Below are positions 15,990 to 24,223 of a DNA stretch of 33,259 nucleotides, piece by piece. The notes beneath the pieces were generated by a model. That model ran no database searches, was not told the DNA's origin, and was given only the letters and a program-made list of their open reading frames with translations. The DNA comes from Clostridia bacterium (GTDB lineage Bacteria > Bacillota > Clostridia > Oscillospirales > CAG-272), in the NCBI GenBank assembly GCA_017398585.1, contig JAFQFS010000112.1:1-33259 (forward strand). Direction: 5' to 3'. The position numbers and the translations under genes were made by a program. Within the stretch, counting starts at the first letter, position 1. Each line of letters opens with the position of its first letter.

Positions 15990-16018
15990 TTGCAAATTAA
16001 ATCCCTATGATGTATAAT
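15990..16018 (+). promoter_or_regulatory. Promoter of the mreB-family gene
   Basis: TTGCAA (15990-15995) and TATAAT (16013-16018) are 17 bases apart, just outside the right end of the inverted-end element. The leader is about 65 bases. Confidence 0.75.
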
Positions 16019-16090
16019 AATGAGTGATATCTTTATTTATGACAAAGTTTTCACTTGAAGTTCCAAGCGAAAGGTACGGGTTTATTTTAA

Positions 16091-17107
16091 ATGAGCAAAG
16101 ACATCGGAATTGACCTCGGGACGGCCTCCGTTCTCGTATACGTCAAAGGCAAGGGGATCGTGATCCGCGAACCCTCCGTTGTTGCAATTGATAAAAATAC
16201 AGACAAAATTCTGAAATTCGGGCGCGAAGCCCAGATGATGCTTGGACGCACACCCGGCAACATCACCGCCGTCCGCCCTCTCCGTGACGGCGTCATCAGT
16301 CAGTACGAAATCACGTTCCGCATGATCCAGCACTTCATCAAACGTGCCTGCGGCGGTTCCGTGATCTTCAAACCCCGCGTTATCATCTGTGTTCCCTCCG
16401 GTATCACCGAAGTCGAGGAACGCTCCGTCGTGGATGCCGCAACACAGGCGGGCGCCAAACGCACCTACCTCATCGAGGAACCCGTTGCCGCCGCGATCGG
16501 TGCGGGCATCGACATTTCCGCCCCCAACGGTCACATGGTCGTTGACATCGGCGGCGGTACGACCGACATCGCCGTGCTTTCCCTCGGCGGCGTGGTTGTC
16601 TCGGAGTCTATCAAGGTGGCAGGAGATAAGTTCGACGAAGCCATCATCCGCTATGTCCGCCGGAAGCACAACGTGCTCATCGGGGAACGGACGGCGGAGG
16701 AAATCAAGATCAAGATCGGGTCCGCGTGGCCCAGAGAAGAACCCCGTTATCTCGACGTCAAGGGACGCTGCCTTGTGCAGGGACTGCCCCGCGTGGTACG
16801 TGTCCACTCGCAGGAGATCCCCGACGCACTTGAGGAACCCATCACGGCGGTCATCGAGGCGGTCTGCTCGGTCATCGAGCGTACGCCCCCGGAGCTGATC
16901 GGCGATATTCTCTCGAACGGCATTGTCATGACGGGCGGCGGAAGTCTGCTGTACGGTCTTGACCGGCTGATTACGTATGCGACCGGAATCCGGACGCGCG
17001 TTGCGGATCGTCCGATTCAGTGCGTCGCCATCGGCACGGGCAAAAGCCTCGATAATATCTCGCATATTCCCGAGGGCTCGATCAATATCAGCCGCATGCG
17101 CGTATAA
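16091..17107 (+). CDS. MreB/Mbl-family rod-shape protein
   Basis: A 338-residue bacterial actin that forms membrane-associated filaments guiding wall synthesis. The nucleotide-binding motifs are present: IGIDLGTASVLVYVKGKGIV at the N-terminus (phosphate 1), VDIGGGTTDIAVLSLGG near residue 155 (phosphate 2) and MTGGGSLLYGLD near residue 280 (adenosine). The length is normal. mreC and mreD are not adjacent, so it is a stand-alone copy and may be Mbl- or MreBH-like rather than the mreBCD member; sequence alone does not decide. The start is the canonical N-terminus, although the only ribosome site (AAAGG) is about 16 bases away, unusually far. Confidence 0.93.
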   Translation: MSKDIGIDLGTASVLVYVKGKGIVIREPSVVAIDKNTDKILKFGREAQMMLGRTPGNITAVRPLRDGVISQYEITFRMIQHFIKRACGGSVIFKPRVIICVPSGITEVEERSVVDAATQAGAKRTYLIEEPVAAAIGAGIDISAPNGHMVVDIGGGTTDIAVLSLGGVVVSESIKVAGDKFDEAIIRYVRRKHNVLIGERTAEEIKIKIGSAWPREEPRYLDVKGRCLVQGLPRVVRVHSQEIPDALEEPITAVIEAVCSVIERTPPELIGDILSNGIVMTGGGSLLYGLDRLITYATGIRTRVADRPIQCVAIGTGKSLDNISHIPEGSINISRMRV

Positions 17108-17404
17108 ATTTCAGCTGCACGTTGTCAGACGAAAAGCTTTGATCGACCTTTCTCGAAAGGTCGCAGGGTCAAGGGACAGCGTCCCTTGTCGACCTCCGCA
17201 GAGGTCGAAACTCTCTGGATATCAACAGGGGTTCGCTCCACCCTCCAACTGCATGAGGGTAAAGGAGGTATTCTCCCATCCCCGCGCAGGCGTCCCCCCT
17301 CTCCCCCTATTTTATAAAACCAAAATGTTCAGTGAAAGGCGTTTGTGTGACAGTTATCTGATAATTTCCACGAACGTTTTCGCATTTTTACGGACGGTGA
17401 AAAA
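17108..17404. other. Intergenic hairpin array between mreB-like and MATE genes
   Basis: Three perfect 8-base stems follow one another: 17144-17151/17156-17163 (loop CTCG), 17170-17177/17181-17188 (loop AGC) and 17189-17196/17201-17208 (loop CGCA). A weaker ACCCTC/GAGGGT stem lies at 17240-17260. The rest is pyrimidine-rich, then AT-rich up to the MATE start. None of the stems has a clear U-run. No confident promoter for the MATE gene was found. Confidence 0.6.
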
Positions 17405-18793
17405 ATGAACACAAACCTCATCGACATTTCCTCAAAATCCACCCGCGCGGACTTCTGGCGCAGATACGGCAAACTCCTGCTCACCATCGCATTCCAGAAC
17501 GTCATCGTGTACGGTGTCAACCTCCTCGACAACATCATGATCGGACGCTATTCGGAACTCTCCCTCTCCGGCGTCTTTATCGTCAACCAGATCCAGTTCC
17601 TGCTGCAGATGATCGTCAACGGCATCTCAGACGGTACGGTCGTCATCTCGTCCCGCCACTGGGGGGAAAAGAACATCGCCGGCATCAAGAAAACCGCCGC
17701 GTGCGGTCTCATCTTCGGGCTGTCCGTCTCCGGCGCGCTCATGATCTTCGCCCTCGCCGCTCCGACACCCCTTCTGTCGATCTTCACGGACAAGTCGTAC
17801 GTTATTGAAGAGGCTACCAAATACCTCCGTATCGTCTGCTTCTCCTACGTTTTCTTCGCCATGACACAGGTCCTGATGGGCATGCTCCGAAGCGTCGAAT
17901 CCGCGTTCGTCGGCTTCATCGGCTCGTGCGCATCCCTCCTCGTGAACCTTGTGCTCAACTATACGCTCATCTTCGGTAAGTTCGGTGCTCCGGAAATGGG
18001 CATCGAAGGTGCTGCACTCGCAACCCTTGCGGCACGTGTTGTCGAAACCGGCATCATCATCGGCTACATCGCCTTCTTCGACAAAAAACTGAACGTCAAA
18101 GCCGCTGAACTCTTCCGCACGACGAAGGAAGCCGCCGGCAAGTTCGTCCGCGTCAGCCTTCCCGTCGTGCTGTCCGGTACCTCGTGGGGGATCGCGATGG
18201 GTATGCAGACCGCCATCCTCGGCCGTCTCACCGACCCTGTCATATCCGCAAACAGCATCGCCTCCACGGTATTCCAGATCATCTCCGTCTTCTCCTACGG
18301 CTCCGCTACGGCGGCATCCGTCATGATCGGCAAAACGATCGGCGAAGGCAAGGAAGCCGGTCCGGATGTGCTGAAAAAAGAGATCATGCACCGCGCGCAC
18401 GTCCTACAGATCATCTTCCTCTGTATCGGTACGGCAACCGGTCTCGCACTCTTCCTGTTCAAGGACTTCATCATCGGATTCTACAACATCACTCCCGATA
18501 CCATGACCCTCGCCGTCCAGTTCATGACGGTGCTCTCGATCACGGTCATCGGATCGTCGTACCAGATGCCGTGTCTGACGGGGATCGTCCGCGGCGGCGG
18601 CGACACAAAGTTCGTTCTGTTCAACGACATCATCTTCATGTGGTGCATCGTCCTGCCCTCCTCGTTCGCGGCGGCGTTCGTGTTCGAACTCCATCCGATC
18701 TTCATCTTCATGTGCCTCAAAGCCGACCAGATCCTCAAGTGCTTTGTAGCCGTCGTAAAGGTCAACTTCGGAAACTGGATGAAGAAAATATAA
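17405..18793 (+). CDS. MATE-family efflux transporter
   Basis: A 462-residue integral membrane protein with about twelve hydrophobic helices, the normal size for MATE proteins, which exchange cations for drugs or metabolites. Typical features are VYGVNLLDNIMIGRYSELSL in the first helices, an internal repeat with ISANSIASTVFQIISVFSYG in the second half, and GIVRGGGDTKFVLFND near helix 10. The start ATG has only a weak ribosome site (ACGGTG). It stands alone, preceded by the hairpin array and followed by palindrome E. The substrate is unknown. Confidence 0.9.
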   Translation: MNTNLIDISSKSTRADFWRRYGKLLLTIAFQNVIVYGVNLLDNIMIGRYSELSLSGVFIVNQIQFLLQMIVNGISDGTVVISSRHWGEKNIAGIKKTAACGLIFGLSVSGALMIFALAAPTPLLSIFTDKSYVIEEATKYLRIVCFSYVFFAMTQVLMGMLRSVESAFVGFIGSCASLLVNLVLNYTLIFGKFGAPEMGIEGAALATLAARVVETGIIIGYIAFFDKKLNVKAAELFRTTKEAAGKFVRVSLPVVLSGTSWGIAMGMQTAILGRLTDPVISANSIASTVFQIISVFSYGSATAASVMIGKTIGEGKEAGPDVLKKEIMHRAHVLQIIFLCIGTATGLALFLFKDFIIGFYNITPDTMTLAVQFMTVLSITVIGSSYQMPCLTGIVRGGGDTKFVLFNDIIFMWCIVLPSSFAAAFVFELHPIFIFMCLKADQILKCFVAVVKVNFGNWMKKI

Positions 18794-18797
18794 TTTC

Positions 18798-18833
18798 GAG
18801 GGGAAAACTTTTTCGGAAAAAAGTTTTCCCCTC
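18798..18833 (+). repeat. 3' palindrome family copy E, probable terminator of the MATE gene
   Basis: A perfect 16-base stem (18798-18813 with 18818-18833, GAGGGGAAAACTTTTT) lies 4 bases after the stop. The tail CCCCCCTTTCAAAAAGCTTCA and a GACAGAGTTTGAGTGCGG element follow, shared with copies C and D. Confidence 0.7.
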
Positions 18834-18935
18834 CCCCCTTTCAAAAAGCTTCAAACAAATGGATTGACAGAGTTTGAGTGCGGAATCGGGAAATATGATG
18901 GGGATCGAAATGCCTATAAAACGGACTGCTACCGC

Positions 18936-18982
18936 CGGTTGCGGAAGTGACAGCTTCTGTCGCTTGACCCGCAACCGTTTTT
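18936..18982 (+). terminator. Long stem with T-run, overlapping the next promoter
   Basis: CGGTTGCGG (18936-18944) pairs with CCGCAACCG (18969-18977), and AAGTGACAG (18945-18953) with CTGTCGCTT (18957-18965) with one G-T pair; a GAC bulge separates them. T5 follows. The -35 box of the next promoter lies within the right arm. It may end read-through from the MATE gene, act as an operator, or both. Confidence 0.6.
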
Positions 18983-18992
18983 CCGTTATAAT
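18964..18992 (+). promoter_or_regulatory. Promoter of the membrane-anchored XRE gene
   Basis: TTGACC (18964-18969) and TATAAT (18987-18992) with a 17-base spacer. The -35 box sits within a long inverted repeat. Confidence 0.85.
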
Positions 18993-19028
18993 GAGACTGT
19001 AATTTTACCGCAGGAAGGTACATCTCCA

Positions 19029-19703
19029 ATGAAACTGAACGAAAAAATCCACGACTGCCGGAAAAAAGCCGGACTTTCGCAGGACGCACTCGCGGAAAAA
19101 ATCGGCGTGTCGCGTCAGGCCGTCTCCAAGTGGGAACTCGGTACCGCGCAGCCGGAACTTGATAAACTCACCGCCCTCGCGAAGGTGTTCGGCGTGACGG
19201 CAGACTGGCTGCTGAACGACGACGAACCGGAAGAACCGTCCGCAGAACCGGATGCTTATGAAATCCCGCAGACCGCCGCCCCGACGTACCCCGCATGGGT
19301 CGACGATCTCCCGCAGTTCATCGGACGTACGCTGAAAAAATACGGCTGGATCGTCGGGGTGTACATCTCCGTCATCGGCGCAATGTTCACGGGCATGGGC
19401 GCGCTCGGACGGTTTCTTGTAAAGCAGATGTTCTCATTCAATACCGCCGCCCCGTACGGCGAACTGCAGATCACCATCGAAGACGGAATGACCCTGACGC
19501 CCGAAATGGAAGCCGCGATTCTCCATGAAATCGGCGGTTCCTTCGGGTATTCCGCGGATCCGTTTTCCGGTATGGTAAACGGCTTTATGGAAAACAATCC
19601 CGTATCGATCCTCTGCGGCGTGATTATGTTTGTCGGGATCGTGATGATTCTCGCAGGAATTGCCGTAGCGGTTCTGCTGAAACGGTACGGAGACCGGGGA
19701 TAA
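19029..19703 (+). CDS. Membrane-anchored XRE-family transcription regulator
   Basis: A 224-residue protein with an N-terminal XRE helix-turn-helix (about residues 5-60; LSQDALAEKIGVSRQAVSKW is the recognition region), an acidic linker (about 68-95) and two hydrophobic helices (about 106-132 and 190-215). The roughly 60 residues between the helices probably face outward and could sense a signal. It would bind DNA while tethered to the membrane. AGGAAGG lies 10 bases upstream of the ATG. It is the first of four XRE-type genes in a row. Target genes are unknown; regulation of its own promoter, which overlaps an inverted repeat, is possible. Confidence 0.85.
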   Translation: MKLNEKIHDCRKKAGLSQDALAEKIGVSRQAVSKWELGTAQPELDKLTALAKVFGVTADWLLNDDEPEEPSAEPDAYEIPQTAAPTYPAWVDDLPQFIGRTLKKYGWIVGVYISVIGAMFTGMGALGRFLVKQMFSFNTAAPYGELQITIEDGMTLTPEMEAAILHEIGGSFGYSADPFSGMVNGFMENNPVSILCGVIMFVGIVMILAGIAVAVLLKRYGDRG

Positions 19704-19744
19704 AAACTCACCTCTCACGCGAGTTCCGGTAAGAAACCACGTTA

Positions 19745-19773
19745 TTGTACATTCCCCCGCGATGTGCTATACT
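19745..19773 (+). promoter_or_regulatory. Promoter of the second XRE gene
   Basis: TTGTAC (19745-19750) and TATACT (19768-19773), 17 bases apart, with TG before the -10 box. An imperfect CGCGAT/ATCCGCG inverted pair surrounds the -10 box. Confidence 0.75.
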
Positions 19774-19820
19774 ATCCGCGAAAGCAGGCGCCGCTTATCT
19801 CACCGAAACGGGGAATCTCT

Positions 19821-20897
19821 ATGAACAGCATCGGACAACGCATCCGCAGTCTGCGGAAGAAAAACGACCTCACACAGGAAAAACTCGCCGACCTCCTCGG
19901 CGTGACCTACCAGTCCGTCTCCAAATGGGAGTGCGGCGTTACGACCCCCGACCTCTCCCTTATCGGTCCGCTGACAAAGCTCCTGCATGTCACCTCCGAC
20001 GAACTGCTCGGTCTGACACAGACCGTCGTGGATGCGAGACGTGCGGAACTGGAGGAAGCATGCCGGAAGGCGTGGATCGACGGCGGCGGTGAACGGGACG
20101 GTTTCCGGAAAATTCACGATGCCGAAGAAGCACTCGTAAAAGAATTTCCGGACGATATGAAATACCTCTGCAATTTCGCACTGACCGTCTCGAACCGCGC
20201 ATGGAACTACGAAGAACGTGAGGTGTTCCGCACAGAACAGGAACGTGCGGTCAAATATTTTGAAACCGTCATCGAAACCACGAACGACGAACGGCTGAAA
20301 TGCATCGCCGTGGACGGGATCACCTCCGTGCTCGGATATCTCAGACGGCAGGAAGAAGCGAAAGCCTATGTGAATCTCCTTCCGGACACCCCCGTCCGGA
20401 CAAAGGAACAGATCATGGAGCAGGTGCTCTGCGGAGAGGAACAACGAAAATTCCGTCAGAGGAAACTGGACGGACAACTGCGGGAACTGCTGCACAGGAT
20501 GGTACAGTGCCGCGCGGAGGATCATGCTGCGCTTTGTCACGCGGAGGGAATCCTGTATTCGTTCTTTCCGGACGGAAACCTGCTCGGATTCCACGAAACC
20601 ATGTACAGCATCCAGTACAGCAAAGCATGCGCGCTGATCCGCCTGGAACGGTATGACGAAGCGGTACAGGCGCTGGTTCTGTACAAAAAACACGCCGTCC
20701 TCGCGGATGAAACGGAGCAGTATCCGGAGCCGGTACGGTACACCTCACCGTACTTCGAACTGCTGGAAACGGAACCGTGCATCGACGAAGAATGGGGGGC
20801 GATGACCCACGCACAGGCATTCGCGATCAATCTCGCGGACAGCTTCTTCGACCCGCTCCGTGACCGTGCGGATTTCCGGGAACTTCTTAACGAATAA
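19821..20897 (+). CDS. XRE-family regulator with long helical C-terminal region (358 residues)
   Basis: The N-terminus is an XRE helix-turn-helix (residues about 5-62; LTQEKLADLLGVTYQSVSKW), joined to about 290 residues that look helical and TPR-like. No membrane helix is seen. This build resembles one-component regulators whose C-terminal repeats bind a peptide or partner (RRNPP type), but that is only an analogy of shape. The start at 19821 follows GGGGA and begins the conserved IGQRIRSLRKK opening; 19 earlier in-frame codons start inside the promoter and are rejected. It ends in a strong terminator shared with a convergent XRE gene. Confidence 0.82.
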   Translation: MNSIGQRIRSLRKKNDLTQEKLADLLGVTYQSVSKWECGVTTPDLSLIGPLTKLLHVTSDELLGLTQTVVDARRAELEEACRKAWIDGGGERDGFRKIHDAEEALVKEFPDDMKYLCNFALTVSNRAWNYEEREVFRTEQERAVKYFETVIETTNDERLKCIAVDGITSVLGYLRRQEEAKAYVNLLPDTPVRTKEQIMEQVLCGEEQRKFRQRKLDGQLRELLHRMVQCRAEDHAALCHAEGILYSFFPDGNLLGFHETMYSIQYSKACALIRLERYDEAVQALVLYKKHAVLADETEQYPEPVRYTSPYFELLETEPCIDEEWGAMTHAQAFAINLADSFFDPLRDRADFRELLNE

Positions 20898-20902
20898 AAT
20901 CA

Positions 20903-20935
20903 GGTACGGAACCCAGGAGGGTTCCGTACCTTTTT
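20903..20935. terminator. Intrinsic terminator between convergent XRE genes
   Basis: GGTACGGAACCC (20903-20914) pairs perfectly with GGGTTCCGTACC (20919-20930), loop AGGA, followed by T5. It serves the plus-strand gene; the opposite gene stops at 20944. Confidence 0.9.
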
Positions 20936-20943
20936 GTATGCTG

Positions 20944-22065
20944 TTATTCCTTTGTATAGTCCCGTGTTTCCCCGGCGAACGGTTCGTATTTTGCGAGGAT
21001 CGCCTGCATTTCCGGCAGATTTTTTACCTTTTCGTATACTCCGCAGGAACGGATGTATCCGAGTTCTCTCGCCACTTCGTTCACCTGCGAACCGCTGCAG
21101 ATCTGCGACATATCCTGCACCTTTCCGCGTACGAGGAACGATGTGTGTACGCTTATTCCCGGAAGATCATCGTACTTCTTCGCGTGATAAAATCCCTTTT
21201 CGTAGTGCTCCAGTGCGGACGGGATGTCGTCGAGCTGCACGTACCGGTTGGCAATCCAGAGATGCAGTTCGCACAGGTCGTAATTGCAGAAACCGTAGTC
21301 ACCGTCGTCGAAGATCAGCTCAATCACGGCAACCGCTTTTTTCAGCAGACGGATCTGTTCGGCAGGATCGGACGCATACAGCCCGGCGTTGCGGATCTTC
21401 ACCTGCAGATCGTGCATAATGTCCCACGTGTTCTCCCGCGCCTGCTTCCACCATTCTTCGGAACCGCGTTCCCAGATGTTTTCGAGTTCCCATTCCTGCG
21501 TCAGGTACGACGGCGGGAACCGTTTCGCCGTTTCGACCGCCTTGTCGATCTGCCCGTCCACAACATACAGTCCGCCGAGGATGGACAGGGCGGCGTAGCG
21601 GGGCGCGTCGACCGTGCATTCGGTCAGCACACGGTCACAGAGGCGGTAGAGTTCGTCCTTATGGACTTCGTTTCCGTACGGTTCGTCGGTACAGTTCGGG
21701 TCGTAGTTGAGCTGCCACATGTATTCCTCGACGATGCGCCAGTCATTGGGGAATTCCGCGTATGCCCGCATCATGAGGTCAAATTTTTCGTGAACCTTCC
21801 CGATTGCGCCGAGACGGTGGTATTCGTCGAGATAGGACTGGATTTTCTGTTCGTTCTTCGCGGCGTCAAAACCAAGAAGTTCGTCCGCGGACACGCCGAA
21901 ATAGGACGCGAGCGGGAGAACCATCGTGATGTCGGGCAGAGTTTCGCCGCGTTCCCATTTGGAAACGGCGGGTGTGGAGACGTTCATATAATCCGCAAGG
22001 GTCTCCTGCGTGATGCCGCGTTCGCGGCGGAGGCGTTTGATGGTTTCGCCGATGCTGAGATTCAT
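20944..22065 (-). CDS. XRE-family regulator with long helical C-terminal region (373 residues)
   Basis: The N-terminal XRE helix-turn-helix (residues about 5-65; ITQETLADYMNVSTPAVSKW, then ADELLGFDAAKN) is followed by about 300 residues rich in Trp, Tyr and Leu with a helical repeat look (for example ALEHYEKGFYHAKKY, a TPR-like unit). Its length is the same as that of the next gene at 22191-23312, and the helix-turn-helix parts are alike, while the C-terminal parts differ. It is cytoplasmic by absence of membrane helices. The ATG is preceded by ACGAGG. Function: probable one-component regulator; the signal is unknown. Confidence 0.82.
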   Translation of the reverse strand: MNLSIGETIKRLRRERGITQETLADYMNVSTPAVSKWERGETLPDITMVLPLASYFGVSADELLGFDAAKNEQKIQSYLDEYHRLGAIGKVHEKFDLMMRAYAEFPNDWRIVEEYMWQLNYDPNCTDEPYGNEVHKDELYRLCDRVLTECTVDAPRYAALSILGGLYVVDGQIDKAVETAKRFPPSYLTQEWELENIWERGSEEWWKQARENTWDIMHDLQVKIRNAGLYASDPAEQIRLLKKAVAVIELIFDDGDYGFCNYDLCELHLWIANRYVQLDDIPSALEHYEKGFYHAKKYDDLPGISVHTSFLVRGKVQDMSQICSGSQVNEVARELGYIRSCGVYEKVKNLPEMQAILAKYEPFAGETRDYTKE

Positions 22066-22115
22066 TCTGGTGTACCTCGTTTCTGTTGGATTGAACGACC
22101 GGTTGTTCTGGGGAC

Positions 22116-22144
22116 AGTATACAGGATTTCCGGGAAGTGCGCAA
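22116..22144 (-). promoter_or_regulatory. Promoter of the third XRE gene with palindrome in the spacer
   Basis: On the minus strand TTGCGC (22139-22144) and TATACT (22116-22121) are 17 bases apart. The spacer holds TTCC-G-GGAA (22128-22136), a short palindrome that could be an operator for autoregulation. Confidence 0.65.
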
Positions 22145-22190
22145 GGTACACGTGAGAAACGGGAATTAACCGTGGGTTAAAAAAATGAAG

Positions 22191-23312
22191 TCACACGGAA
22201 AGATCGGGGAGAGCTTCCACTTTCGCGAGAAGTTCACGGAAACGCTCGGTATCGCGGATGGATTCGAAAACATTCTGACTGAGAACACCAAGCAATCCGG
22301 GGCGGACATTGTAAGCATCCTTCGCCATTTCGCCGGTTACGCCGCGCAGAAGCGGAACATCAAAGCAAATGCCCTTGCTCCAGTTTTCCGCCATGGCGAC
22401 TTGATCTTCGTACATCTTTTCAAGCCAGTCCAGTGCTTCGTCCGGTCTGCCGAGCTGCAGTGCAAACGCCGCAAGCCGTCCCTGATACGGTTCACTCACA
22501 AAAAACGGCATACGGTAAGTATAGTCCCCGTAAACACTGCAGATCGTATCGTAAAAGGTACGGCAGGCAGAATAGGCATCTTCGATTCTCCCCTGCTTCC
22601 GGTATGCGACACTCAGCCATGCAATTTCAAATTCCAGCTCACGGAGATGCGCATAGATCGCTTCACATCTCGCCCGGATCTCCTTTTCCGGATCGTCGTG
22701 ATGGATGATGGTTCCGGCATTTTTCGGAAGAAATGCCGCCTGTTCTTCCGCTTTGTCAAATTCTTTCGCTTTCACATACAGCTTCACAAGCCATCCATGC
22801 GTATCCTGCAGTTCTTCCAGATCTCTGCTGCAGCTGAGAATAACATCTGCCGCACGCTTACACTCGCTGTAAATCCCATAAAACCGCTGTTTTTCTTCCG
22901 GTTCCTCGGAATACCGGAACATACAGACTCCGCAGGAAAGAACTTCAGACAGAAGACGAATATTGTTCGGGTAAGTCTTCAGTCCTTCCTGAAGCCGTTC
23001 CCAGCGGATCGCATACGCCGCGTCCGTCTGTTCCCTTGAATATGCCGTTCTGACCGGCGCAAAAGCTTCTTCGATGATTTTCTTCACCTCCGCGTCATTG
23101 TCCACGCCGAACGTACCGAACAATACGTCCGTGGATACGCCGAACACATTTGCAAGCGGAACAATCTGTGAGATATCCGGCAGTCCCGTCTCACTTTCCC
23201 AGCGGCTGACCGCCTGCGAGGTGATATTGAGCTGTCCTGCAAGTTCCTCCTGTGTCAGATTCCGTTCCTTTCTCAGACGGCGGATCGTCTGTCCGATGGA
23301 TACTGTACTCAT
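22191..23312 (-). CDS. XRE-family regulator with long helical C-terminal region (373 residues)
   Basis: An N-terminal XRE helix-turn-helix (residues about 6-66; LTQEELAGQLNITSQAVSRW) is followed by about 300 residues of predicted helical repeats, such as AEEQAAFLPKNAG and RQGRIEDAYSACR-like units. The start at 23312 has AAAGGAG 6 bases upstream; an in-frame ATG at 23393 lies ahead of the promoter and is rejected. The C-terminal half resembles that of the convergent neighbours in style but not closely in sequence. It is probably a cytoplasmic one-component regulator acting near its own promoter. Confidence 0.82.
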   Translation of the reverse strand: MSTVSIGQTIRRLRKERNLTQEELAGQLNITSQAVSRWESETGLPDISQIVPLANVFGVSTDVLFGTFGVDNDAEVKKIIEEAFAPVRTAYSREQTDAAYAIRWERLQEGLKTYPNNIRLLSEVLSCGVCMFRYSEEPEEKQRFYGIYSECKRAADVILSCSRDLEELQDTHGWLVKLYVKAKEFDKAEEQAAFLPKNAGTIIHHDDPEKEIRARCEAIYAHLRELEFEIAWLSVAYRKQGRIEDAYSACRTFYDTICSVYGDYTYRMPFFVSEPYQGRLAAFALQLGRPDEALDWLEKMYEDQVAMAENWSKGICFDVPLLRGVTGEMAKDAYNVRPGLLGVLSQNVFESIRDTERFRELLAKVEALPDLSV

Positions 23313-23355
23313 ACTTTGCTCCTTTGAAAATAAAAATTCCGGTACCGTTGCATTC

Positions 23356-23384
23356 AGTATACCCGAAAATCCTTCGGATGTAAA
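23356..23384 (-). promoter_or_regulatory. Promoter of the fourth XRE gene with palindrome in the spacer
   Basis: On the minus strand TTTACA (23379-23384) and TATACT (23356-23361) are 17 bases apart. The spacer contains CCGAA-n5-TTCGG (23363-23377), a candidate operator. Confidence 0.7.
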
Positions 23385-23430
23385 GCGATGCAACTCATAC
23401 CGGAATCCAACGGAGCATTGGATTTTAAAT

Positions 23431-24087
23431 TTATCCGATCATTTCTCTGATCTTCACCGCCGCCGCGTCGGCGAGCTTTGCGTGGTCCGCCTTCGAGTAG
23501 TGCAGACCGTCAATCTCGTTCAGCTCAAACCCGAGTTCCGCGCAGTCAAGGAAGCCGCAGCCGTACTTTTCCGCAATCGCCCGGTACTTTTCCCCGAGCT
23601 GCACACTCTTTGCGTACGCCTCCGGCCCGAAGTTGAAGCCGTACAGCAGGTCGCCTATCTTCGGATGCGTCGGGTGCGGCGCGATCAGCAGCACCTTCGG
23701 CACCGGATAGCCGTAATACGACGTCAGGCACGCCGCGACAAGTTTGTCCATCCCGCATGCGATCATACCTGCGGTAAGGTTGAACATATGCTTGAGTTCG
23801 TTGCAGCCAAGCTGGAGCACGACGAGGTCGAGCGGCGCGTGCGTATCGAGCGCGGTCTTCAGTCCGGTCAGACCGTGACGGTTCTCGAAATACGGATCGT
23901 CCCACATAAGCGTACGTGCGTTGAGGGCATCCTCAATGACGTGATATCCTTCCCCGAGGATCGTACGTACGCGGCCGCCCCAGCGTTCGTCCGCCGTCAT
24001 GCGCTGCGCCGTTTCCAGTTCGGGAAGATAACGTTCCATATCGTAGCCCCAGGTATTCGAGTCGCCGAAAATCAGAATGTTTTTCAT
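23431..24087 (-). CDS. SGNH/GDSL-type hydrolase
   Basis: A 218-residue SGNH-fold esterase or lipase-like enzyme. Block I is IFGDSNTWGYD with nucleophile Ser10, block III is GCNE (94-97, keeping the oxyanion Asn96; the usual Asp is Glu), and block V is DGLH with Asp193 and His196. There is no signal peptide, so it acts inside the cell, perhaps on acetylated sugars or acyl esters. AAGGAGAT lies 7 bases ahead of the ATG. It is a single gene with its own promoter, and its stop is followed by the XRE gene in the same direction. The substrate cannot be told from sequence. Confidence 0.87.
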   Translation of the reverse strand: MKNILIFGDSNTWGYDMERYLPELETAQRMTADERWGGRVRTILGEGYHVIEDALNARTLMWDDPYFENRHGLTGLKTALDTHAPLDLVVLQLGCNELKHMFNLTAGMIACGMDKLVAACLTSYYGYPVPKVLLIAPHPTHPKIGDLLYGFNFGPEAYAKSVQLGEKYRAIAEKYGCGFLDCAELGFELNEIDGLHYSKADHAKLADAAAVKIREMIG

Positions 24088-24119
24088 GGTAAATATCTCC
24101 TTGCCAGTTTTTTTCTTTC

Positions 24120-24149
24120 ATTATAATGGATGGTTTTGTGCTTTGTCAA
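24120..24149 (-). promoter_or_regulatory. Sigma-A type promoter of the SGNH hydrolase gene
   Basis: On the minus strand TTGACA (24144-24149) and TATAAT (24120-24125), 18 bases apart. Confidence 0.85.
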
Positions 24150-24159
24150 GGGTTCCGGA

Positions 24160-24201
24160 AAAAACAAAAAAACCTCTCTGCCGGAGCATGGCGGAGAGGT
24201 T
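24160..24201 (-). terminator. Intrinsic terminator of rpsT
   Basis: On the minus strand AACCTCTCCGCC pairs with GGCAGAGAGGTT (24171-24201, one G-T pair), followed by a long T-run, 22 bases after the rpsT stop. Confidence 0.9.
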
Positions 24202-24223
24202 TTCCGTGGACGTTTATCCGAAA

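Noticed and set aside
16082-17065. Minus-strand frame opposite the mreB-like gene
   Set aside because: The plus strand carries all actin-fold nucleotide motifs; the opposite frame is a shadow.
22155-22190. TTAACC-GTG-GGTTAA stem as terminator of the fourth XRE gene
   Set aside because: On the minus strand the T-run precedes the stem instead of following it, so the order is wrong for a terminator.
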